From Pseudomonadota bacterium (lineage in GTDB: Bacteria > Pseudomonadota > Gammaproteobacteria > Pseudomonadales > UBA5518), in NCBI GenBank assembly GCA_963204845.1, contig CAUJIL010000164.1, forward strand, positions 1 through 6,345: 6,345 nucleotides of DNA. Direction: 5' to 3'. The first letter of the stretch is position 1. Every line of letters begins with the position of its first letter. Shown here piece by piece: positions 1-4,764 of this stretch. Under the pieces are notes generated by a model. That model saw only the letters and a program-made list of their open reading frames with translations. It did not search any database and had not been told where the DNA came from. Made by a program: the position numbers and the translations under genes.

Positions 1-2
1 GT

Positions 3-86
3 TACCGCATCCGCACCAACCATGCCGGCGAGTGGTACTTCGAGACGGCGGCCGGCAAGCGGCTCGCTTCGCTCACCGGCACGTGA
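3..86 (+). CDS. C-terminal end of an unrecognised protein (5' end outside window)
   Basis: An open frame enters from the left edge (frame of position 3) and ends at TGA 84-86, giving 27 residues that begin YRIRTNHAGEWYFETAAGKR and end in LASLTGT. The alternating aromatic and charged residues look like the last strands of a small beta-rich domain, but I do not recognise the family. It converges on the nnrS-like gene, whose stop codon is at 107-109, leaving only 20 bp between the two stops. I see no terminator hairpin there. The frame is chosen because it ends just before the convergent gene; the competing frame starting at 22 runs far into that gene antisense and has low-complexity composition. 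That this is the real reading frame is an inference. Confidence 0.5.
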   Translation, partial: YRIRTNHAGEWYFETAAGKRLASLTGT

Positions 87-106
87 AATGCCAAGGGTGC
101 GCCAGC

Positions 107-1249
107 TTATCCCGGTCCTGTGTCGGCCTGCCGGTCCAGCCAGGACAGCAGCACGAAGACTCCCAGGAACGCCGCGCTCCACAGACCGGCCGCCGCCATC
201 AGGACCTCGTCGGCGGGCGTCAGGGTGGAGCACAGGCGCAGCAGTGCCGCGATCGAAACCAGCACCGGCAGCGCATAGGCCCAGGGAATGGCATTCGGGT
301 CCTTGAGGCAACGGATCATGCGCGTGCGGATCATCACGCTCGCGCTCAGCGTGCCCAGCGCACCCGCGGTGATCGCGTGCAGCGCCACCGGGAGCGGCAC
401 GGCGCAGCCGATCAGGCTGCAGCCTACGGCCGACCAACCGACGATCAGCCAGCCGTAGCCCAGCAGCAACGCGAGGAAATCCGCCCGGTCCACGCAATGC
501 CGCAGGCGCCAGCGCAACATCCGGATCGCAGTGAGCGCGGCACAGGCGAACAGCAGCACGGCAACGAACGCACCAGCCCAGCCGAAAGGCAACAGCCGGA
601 CCAGCAGCAGCGTCGCCATCAGCAGCAGCACGGCCGCCTCCAGCGTGGGCTGCACCCGCGCCTGGAGACGAATGTGCTTGTCCTGCAGATGACCCGCGAT
701 CGCGGGCGCCAGCATGCGTCCGCCGATGAAGAACATCAGCGCGCTGAGCAGCAGCACGGCTTCGAGCAGCATGCTGCGGGCGATCGGCAATGCGCCAGCG
801 GCGCGGACGGCCAGATGGAACCCCGCCACGCTGAGCGCCAGCCCGATCACGATGACGGCAACCGAGCGGTTGCGCCATTTCTTGGCGGTCTTCAGGAACA
901 CCGGCACGAGCTTGTACGCCAGTGCCAGCACGACCGCTGCGTTCAGCAGTCCCGTGAGTGCACCCTGCGGCCAGTAGAGGAACGCAATCCGCGCCGACAG
1001 CCACACGGCGCACAGCAGCACGGTCTGGCGCCTCGGCTGCGGACCCAGCAGGAAACCGGCGACCACGGCCAACGCGTAACCGAACAACATTTCATGGCCG
1101 TGCCCCCAGCCGGTCCGCAGCCCTGCGGGTGCTAGCCACCAGCCCACCTGACCACCGACCGACCACGGCAGGATCAGCGCCGAGTACAGCGCCGCCAGGG
1201 GAAACCAGTACCGATGGGCGAACGGTGTTCCGGGCGGCTGGCGGCTCAT
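107..1249 (-). CDS. nnrS: NnrS-family multi-pass membrane protein, divergent
   Basis: The 380-residue protein is very hydrophobic, with about ten to twelve likely membrane segments, near the usual size of about 400 for NnrS. NnrS is a heme- and copper-containing inner-membrane protein that in Rhodobacter and Vibrio helps cells cope with nitric oxide. The family signature is clear near the N terminus: HGHEMLFGYALAVVAGFLL at residues 50-68, with H50 and H52 as likely metal ligands. The conserved C-terminal segment LHAITAGALGTLSASVM (290-306) is also present with H291, but the GHTGR-like tail that commonly follows is replaced by IRTRMIRCLKDPN, so this is a divergent member. The start ATG at 1249 has GGAGAG (1258-1253) just upstream. 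The P450 gene ends 33 bp upstream on the same strand, so the two are probably co-transcribed. Family assignment is firm; function in NO stress here is inferred. Confidence 0.85.
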   Translation of the reverse strand: MSRQPPGTPFAHRYWFPLAALYSALILPWSVGGQVGWWLAPAGLRTGWGHGHEMLFGYALAVVAGFLLGPQPRRQTVLLCAVWLSARIAFLYWPQGALTGLLNAAVVLALAYKLVPVFLKTAKKWRNRSVAVIVIGLALSVAGFHLAVRAAGALPIARSMLLEAVLLLSALMFFIGGRMLAPAIAGHLQDKHIRLQARVQPTLEAAVLLLMATLLLVRLLPFGWAGAFVAVLLFACAALTAIRMLRWRLRHCVDRADFLALLLGYGWLIVGWSAVGCSLIGCAVPLPVALHAITAGALGTLSASVMIRTRMIRCLKDPNAIPWAYALPVLVSIAALLRLCSTLTPADEVLMAAAGLWSAAFLGVFVLLSWLDRQADTGPG

Positions 1250-1282
1250 TCACTCTCCAGGCAGCGAAACGAGGTCCGGACG

Positions 1283-2443
1283 CTACTGGCCCACCCGCAC
1301 CCACACGTCCACGAAACCGCTGGCGGGATACGTCGCCCGCTGCGGCGCTCGTCCCGGGACCGGCGCGATCGATCGCGTGGCGGCCAGCAGTTCCTCCATG
1401 AGGTGCAGCAGTTCCATGCGCGCCAGCGGCGCGCCGGGGCAGACGTGGATACCGGCGCCGTAGAGCAGGTTCGCCGCCGGATCGCGGTCGAGGCGGAACG
1501 CGTCGGGATCGCCGAACACCGCCTCGTCGCGGTTCGCCGCGGCCCACAACAGCGTGAGCCGCTCGCCGGCCCCGATCTGCCGCCCCCCGAGTTCCACCGG
1601 GCAGGTCGTGACGCGCCGGTTCGCGATCAGCGGCGCGTGGATACGCAGGATCTCGTCGATCGCCGCGGGCAGCAGCGCGGGCTGCTCGCGCAGGCGCTGC
1701 TGAAGCTGCGGACGGGCGGCGAGGTACTCGACCAGGATGCCGACCGCGGCGGCGATGGTGCCGAGCTCGCCGGCGGTCCAGTTGCGCAGGATGCTGACGA
1801 TTTCCTCGTCGCTCAGTGCCCGCCCCTCGACGCGCTCGCGCAACAGGCGGGTCGTGACGTCGTCGGGGGCGGCGTCGCCCAACGCGCGTCGGGCGCCGAG
1901 GATGGCGCGCACGTGGGCGTCGAACTCCTGCGCGACGGCGGCCGTCGCGGCGCGATCACCGCTCGCGGTCGCGGTGTGGTTGCGTCGCATCCAGTCGTCG
2001 AGCGGCCCCAGCAGTTCCGCGCTCCAGCCCATGAACGCGCACTGGATGCGCAACGCGAACGGGTGTGCGAGGCGCTCCATCAGCTCCACCTCGCCGCCGT
2101 GCAGGCCGGCGGCGATCGCTTCCCGCGCCACGCGACGACACACGGGTTCGAAGGCACGCATCGGCTCGTCGCCGAAGTAGGGTTCGATCAGGCGGCGGAA
2201 CACCGCGTGCCGCGGCGGGTCCATGCCGTTCGGCACCGACAGGTGGCGCGACGACACGACACTGCTGAACGTGTGGTGGTCTTCCAGCACCCGCAGCACG
2301 TCGGCGTGGCGCAGCACCGACCAGTGCAGCGATTCGCTCCACGCCACCGGGCAGCGGCGGCGCAGCGCGTCGTAGGCGGCGATCTGGTCGCGCTGCACCT
2401 CGGGGCTGCGCGGATCCCAGTCGCGGGCGGGCGAATCGTTCAT
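1283..2443 (-). CDS. Cytochrome P450 with atypical I-helix
   Basis: The 386-residue soluble protein has the length of bacterial class I P450s and no membrane anchor. In order: a C-helix DPPRHAVFRR (75-84) with the His and Arg that usually contact heme propionates; an I-helix NWTAGELGTIAAAVGI (221-236); the EXXR motif EILR (264-267); an ANRR segment (274-277); and the heme loop YGAGIHVCPG (328-337) with thiolate ligand C335. All structural motifs are intact, so it should fold and bind heme. The I-helix is odd. Where most P450s have A/G-G-x-D/E-T-T/S, this reads A-G-E-L-G-T, placing Leu and Gly at the acid/alcohol positions and shifting Glu and Thr by one. Substrate and redox partner are unknown, and no ferredoxin or reductase gene is nearby. 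The downstream nnrS-like gene 33 bp away suggests a shared role. Start ATG 2443 is preceded by AGGA about 13 bases upstream, a loose spacing. P450 identity is secure. Confidence 0.95.
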   Translation of the reverse strand: MNDSPARDWDPRSPEVQRDQIAAYDALRRRCPVAWSESLHWSVLRHADVLRVLEDHHTFSSVVSSRHLSVPNGMDPPRHAVFRRLIEPYFGDEPMRAFEPVCRRVAREAIAAGLHGGEVELMERLAHPFALRIQCAFMGWSAELLGPLDDWMRRNHTATASGDRAATAAVAQEFDAHVRAILGARRALGDAAPDDVTTRLLRERVEGRALSDEEIVSILRNWTAGELGTIAAAVGILVEYLAARPQLQQRLREQPALLPAAIDEILRIHAPLIANRRVTTCPVELGGRQIGAGERLTLLWAAANRDEAVFGDPDAFRLDRDPAANLLYGAGIHVCPGAPLARMELLHLMEELLAATRSIAPVPGRAPQRATYPASGFVDVWVRVGQ

Positions 2444-2553
2444 CGCGGTGGCTCGTTCCTTGTCGGCGTGACGGGGCCTCCCGCCGGTCGGTCCGAGTAG
2501 AACACAGTCTCCGGCACGCGCAGGCTACAGCGTGCAATTTTCCCACACTGGGG

Positions 2554-2586
2554 CGCAGCCGCCGCCGGACCGGCCACACGGCTGCG
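2554..2586. repeat. Nested inverted repeat in the divergent intergenic region
   Basis: CGCAGCC (2554-2560) pairs with GGCTGCG (2580-2586), and inside the spacer lies the 11-base palindrome GCCGGACCGGC (2564-2574). It sits between the start of the P450 gene and the candidate promoter of the BI-1 gene, so it could be an operator or a leader hairpin. In DNA this GC-rich, short palindromes arise easily by chance, so functional weight is low. Confidence 0.25.
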
Positions 2587-2605
2587 GAGCAAGCCACTGA
2601 TCCGG

Positions 2606-2634
2606 TTCAATTTCCGTGCGTAAATGACTACACT
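2606..2634 (+). promoter_or_regulatory. Candidate sigma-70 promoter for the BI-1/YccA gene
   Basis: TTCAAT (2606-2611) and TACACT (2629-2634) are separated by exactly 17 bases, matching the -35 and -10 consensus at three and four of six positions. The stretch is locally less GC-rich than its surroundings. Transcription would begin near 2641, giving a leader of about 27 bases that includes the ribosome binding site. This is a match by eye only. Confidence 0.4.
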
Positions 2635-2650
2635 CCCTCCGGCAACCCAC

Positions 2651-2656
2651 AAGGAG
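2651..2656 (+). promoter_or_regulatory. Ribosome binding site of the BI-1/YccA gene
   Basis: AAGGAG lies 11 bases before ATG 2668 and is the strongest Shine-Dalgarno sequence in the window. It fixes the start of the BI-1 gene at 2668. Confidence 0.75.
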
Positions 2657-2667
2657 CGGTAACGACG

Positions 2668-3324
2668 ATGGCCACCACCGATATTCGCAACGCGACGGCG
2701 ACCACCCTCGACGCCGGCGCCGTCAAGGTCCTGCGCAACACCTACCTGCTGCTGGCGCTGACGCTGCTGTTCAGCGCGCTCACGGCCGGCATCGCGATGG
2801 CGCTGTCCGTGCCCTACCTCGGGCTGTGGACGCTGCTGCCCTATTTCGTGCTGCTGTTCCTGGTCGAGAAGAACAAGAACTCCGCCGCCGGCATCCTGTT
2901 CGTGTTCGCACTGACCGGCTGGCTGGGCTTCACGCTGGGGCCGATCCTCAGCCACTACATCGGCGTCTCGGGCTTCGAGCCGGTGCTGATGGCGCTCGGC
3001 GGCACCGCGGCGATTTTCTTCGGACTCTCGGGCTGCGTGCTGGCCACCCGCAAGGACTTCAGCTTCGCCACCGGCTTCCTCGGCGTCGGCATGCTGGTGG
3101 CGTTCGTCGCGGCGATCGCGAACTACTTCCTGCAGATCCAGGCACTGTCGCTGGCGATCAGCTGCATGTTCATGTTCCTGTCCTCGGGACTGATCCTGTG
3201 GCAAACCAGCCAGATCGTGCACGGCGGCGAGCGCAACTACATCTCCGCCACCGTCACGCTGTACGTGATGATCTACAACCTGTTCTCGGTGCTGCTGAGC
3301 TTCCTCGGCGGCGGCGACGAATGA
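2668..3324 (+). CDS. yccA: Bax inhibitor-1/YccA family membrane protein
   Basis: The 218-residue protein has a short polar N terminus and about seven membrane segments (roughly 24-46, 51-66, 73-91, 106-124, 134-153, 158-178, 193-213), the standard BI-1 fold and length. Family marks are GFTLGPI (87-93), the HGGERNYISATVTLYV segment (185-200) and the YNLFSVLLSFLG end (203-214), closest to the proteobacterial YccA branch. E. coli YccA is an inner-membrane protein that is a substrate and modulator of the FtsH protease; other family members leak calcium in a pH-dependent way. The acidic pair that forms the pH sensor in B. subtilis YetJ seems absent: the aligned positions look like Q179 and M201, as expected for a YccA-type protein. 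The gene has its own likely promoter and ribosome binding site and is closed by a terminator, so it is probably monocistronic despite the tus genes behind it. Confidence 0.92.
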   Translation: MATTDIRNATATTLDAGAVKVLRNTYLLLALTLLFSALTAGIAMALSVPYLGLWTLLPYFVLLFLVEKNKNSAAGILFVFALTGWLGFTLGPILSHYIGVSGFEPVLMALGGTAAIFFGLSGCVLATRKDFSFATGFLGVGMLVAFVAAIANYFLQIQALSLAISCMFMFLSSGLILWQTSQIVHGGERNYISATVTLYVMIYNLFSVLLSFLGGGDE

Positions 3325-3346
3325 ACCCCGGATCAATAGCGACCCG

Positions 3347-3374
3347 ACGGCCCCCGCGTGGGGCCGTTTCGTTT
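3347..3374 (+). terminator. Rho-independent terminator after the BI-1/YccA gene
   Basis: A perfect 8-bp stem, ACGGCCCC (3347-3354) with GGGGCCGT (3360-3367), encloses a five-base loop CGCGT and runs into a T-rich tail (TTTCGTTT, 3367-3374). It starts 22 bases after the BI-1 stop codon. The tail ends only 8 bases before the tusD start codon, an unusually tight arrangement. Confidence 0.8.
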
Positions 3375-3382
3375 ACGCCCCG

Positions 3383-3775
3383 ATGATCTTCGCGCTGCTC
3401 GTTCACGACGCCCCGGTCGGCCGGCATTCCAGCCAGGCCGCGTACCGCTTCGCGAGCGAGCTGCTGGCAGGCGGGCATACGCTGTTCCGCGTGTTCTTCT
3501 TCGGTGACGGGGTGCACCACAGCACGCGCCTGAACCTCACGCCGGGCAACGAAACCGACCTGCCACAGCGGTGGAGCCGGCTCGCCGCCGAGCACGGCGT
3601 GGACCTCGTGAGTTGCGTGGGCTCGGCGCTGCGCCGCGGTATCGTCGACGAGGCGCAGGCGCGCCAGCACGCGCTGGAGGCAGTGAGCCTGCGCGACGGT
3701 TTCGAGCTGTCGGGGCTGGGCCAGCTGGTCGAGGCGAGTATCCGCTGCGACCGCCTGGTGGTGTTCGGCGGATGA
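3383..3775 (+). CDS. tusD: Sulfurtransferase TusD (DsrE-like subunit of the sulfur relay)
   Basis: The 130-residue protein is of normal TusD length. TusD carries the sulfur-accepting cysteine of the TusBCD complex, taking persulfide sulfur from TusA and passing it to TusE for tRNA 2-thiolation by MnmA in the cytoplasm. The diagnostic segment is VDLVSCVGSALRRGIVDE (73-90), with the active cysteine at position 78, the same number as in E. coli TusD and in DsrE of sulfur bacteria. The N terminus MIFALLVHDAPVG and the FRVFFFGDGVHHS motif (35-47) are also typical. ATG 3383 is chosen because the protein then begins exactly where family members do, but no Shine-Dalgarno sequence precedes it and a terminator lies just upstream. 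The gene overlaps tusC by four bases. Confidence 0.93.
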   Translation: MIFALLVHDAPVGRHSSQAAYRFASELLAGGHTLFRVFFFGDGVHHSTRLNLTPGNETDLPQRWSRLAAEHGVDLVSCVGSALRRGIVDEAQARQHALEAVSLRDGFELSGLGQLVEASIRCDRLVVFGG

Positions 3776-4140
3776 GCACGCAACGCACGCGCAGCGTGCT
3801 GGTCGTGTGCCGCAGCGCACCGTACGGACGTTCGCGCGCACGCGATGCGATCGACCTCGCGATGGCCTTCGCGGCCTTCGAGCAGCCGGTCACGCTGCTG
3901 TTCCTCGGCGAGGGCGTGTTCACGCTGGCCGGCGGCCAACAGCCCCCCGCCGGCACCCGGCACCTCGGCAAACTGCTGGGCACGCTGGCCGATTACGGGG
4001 TCGGGCAGGTGTTCGCCGACGCTGCTGCGCTCGCGGAGCGCGGACTCGCGGTGCGCGAACTCGCACTCGCCGCGGAACCCGCGCACGACGACACGTTGCG
4101 CGAACTGTTCGCGACCCACGATCGTGTGATCACCGTCTGA
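3772..4140 (+). CDS. tusC: Sulfurtransferase complex subunit TusC (DsrF-like)
   Basis: This 122-residue protein is one subunit of the TusBCD hetero-oligomer of the 2-thiouridine sulfur relay. Family marks are the N-terminal strand SVLVVCRSAPYG (8-19), LLFLGEGVFTL (42-52) and the C-terminal ATHDRVITV, which parallels the NYDVILRF-type end of E. coli TusC (119 residues). The reading frame is open further upstream, to ATG 3571, but that extension would lie entirely inside tusD and has no family counterpart. ATG 3772 overlaps the tusD stop as ATGA and gives the expected length. Translational coupling with tusD is likely. No catalytic cysteine is expected in this subunit. Confidence 0.92.
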   Translation: MSTQRTRSVLVVCRSAPYGRSRARDAIDLAMAFAAFEQPVTLLFLGEGVFTLAGGQQPPAGTRHLGKLLGTLADYGVGQVFADAAALAERGLAVRELALAAEPAHDDTLRELFATHDRVITV

Positions 4141-4148
4141 GGCGCCCG

Positions 4149-4448
4149 ATGACGCTGCACATCCTGTTCGAATCGCCGTTCGCCGGGCACGCACTCGAGG
4201 AGTGCCGGCGCGTGGCGGGCGCGGGCGATGCGCTGCTGCTCGCCGGCGACGGCGTCTACGCGCTCGCCGACACCGCGGCCGACGCACTGCACGCGCTGCG
4301 CGCCGACGGCATCGCGCTGTTCGCGCTCGCCGAGGACTGTGCGGCGCGCGGCATCGCGTCGGCCGAGGTGCCCGGACTCGGCGCGGTCGACTACGGTGGT
4401 TTCGTCGAACTGACGCTGGCGCACGAACGCAGCGTGTCGTGGTTCTGA
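4149..4448 (+). CDS. tusB: Sulfurtransferase complex subunit TusB (DsrH-like)
   Basis: The 99-residue protein is the third subunit of TusBCD. It begins MTLHILFESPF and has the family segments GDALLLAGDGVYAL (26-39), ALAEDCAARGI and VDYGGFVELTLAHERS, ending in a tryptophan-containing tail as in E. coli TusB (95 residues). Cys19 (in ALEECRRV) aligns with the conserved Cys20 of DsrH from sulfur oxidisers, a position that is not cysteine in E. coli TusB as I recall it. The frame is open upstream, but ATG 4149 gives the family length and is preceded by GAGG (4139-4142) at good spacing, overlapping the tusC stop. It lies 8 bp after tusC and 1 bp before tusE. Confidence 0.92.
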   Translation: MTLHILFESPFAGHALEECRRVAGAGDALLLAGDGVYALADTAADALHALRADGIALFALAEDCAARGIASAEVPGLGAVDYGGFVELTLAHERSVSWF

Positions 4449-4449
4449 A

Positions 4450-4764
4450 ATGAGCCTGCCCGCGCGCGATGCGCACGGTTTCCTGCTCGATCGCGCGGAC
4501 TGGAACGAGGACGTGGCACGCGTGCTCGCCGCCGAGGAAGGCCTGACGCTGGGGGCGGCGCACTGGGAAATCCTGTATTTGCTGCGCGAGTACCATGCGG
4601 CGCACGAGCACGCGCCGGCCATGCGGGCGCTGGTCGGCCTGGTGCGGCGCCGGCTGGGGTCCGACAAGGGCAACAGCGTGTACCTGCTCAGCCTGTTCCC
4701 GGGCAGTCCGGCGCGCATCGCGGCGCGCATCGCCGGGCTGCCCAAGCCGGAGCACTGCCTGTGA
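4450..4764 (+). CDS. tusE: TusE, DsrC-family sulfur acceptor for tRNA 2-thiolation
   Basis: The 104-residue protein is a typical TusE/DsrC-family member: GFLLDRADWNEDVA near the N terminus, GLTLGAAHWEIL (31-42), LLREYHAAHEHAPAMR (44-59) and a flexible C-terminal arm ending GLPKPEHCL. TusE accepts persulfide sulfur from TusBCD on its penultimate cysteine, here C103, and presents it to MnmA bound to tRNA. DsrC of sulfite reductase systems has a second cysteine 11 residues earlier; here that position is A92. The protein is therefore of the TusE type, and no dsrAB gene is in the window. ATG 4450 lies one base after the tusB stop with no clear ribosome binding site, so translation probably depends on coupling. 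Confidence 0.94.
   Translation: MSLPARDAHGFLLDRADWNEDVARVLAAEEGLTLGAAHWEILYLLREYHAAHEHAPAMRALVGLVRRRLGSDKGNSVYLLSLFPGSPARIAARIAGLPKPEHCL

Noticed and set aside
32..1135. Long plus-strand open frame (367 codons) opposite the nnrS-like gene
   Set aside because: Its product is low-complexity and rich in Gln, His, Arg and Ala, the expected antisense translation of Leu/Ala-rich membrane codons in GC-rich DNA, while the minus strand encodes a recognisable NnrS protein.
1214..2500. Plus-strand open frame of 428 codons opposite the P450 gene
   Set aside because: Composition is Arg/Val/Gln/His-rich without any recognisable domain, and it covers the full P450 gene whose motifs are intact on the other strand.
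2440..3336. Minus-strand open frame of 298 codons opposite the BI-1 gene
   Set aside because: It is Gln/Glu/His-rich, an antisense shadow of Leu codons (CTG read as CAG), and lacks a supported start; the plus strand has a strong ribosome binding site and a clear BI-1 protein.
3571..3771. Upstream extension of tusC to ATG 3571
   Set aside because: It would lie wholly inside tusD and adds an Arg/Ala-rich tail with no family counterpart; ATG 3772 gives the normal TusC length and an ATGA overlap.
3807..4148. Upstream extension of tusB to ATG 3807
   Set aside because: The added residues are an out-of-frame reading of tusC; ATG 4149 has a good GAGG site and the family-typical N terminus.
3383..4764. 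Dissimilatory sulfur oxidation (dsrEFH-dsrC) locus
   Set aside because: TusE has a single cysteine and Ala at the second DsrC position, no dsrAB or other dsr genes flank it, and the neighbours are tRNA modification genes.
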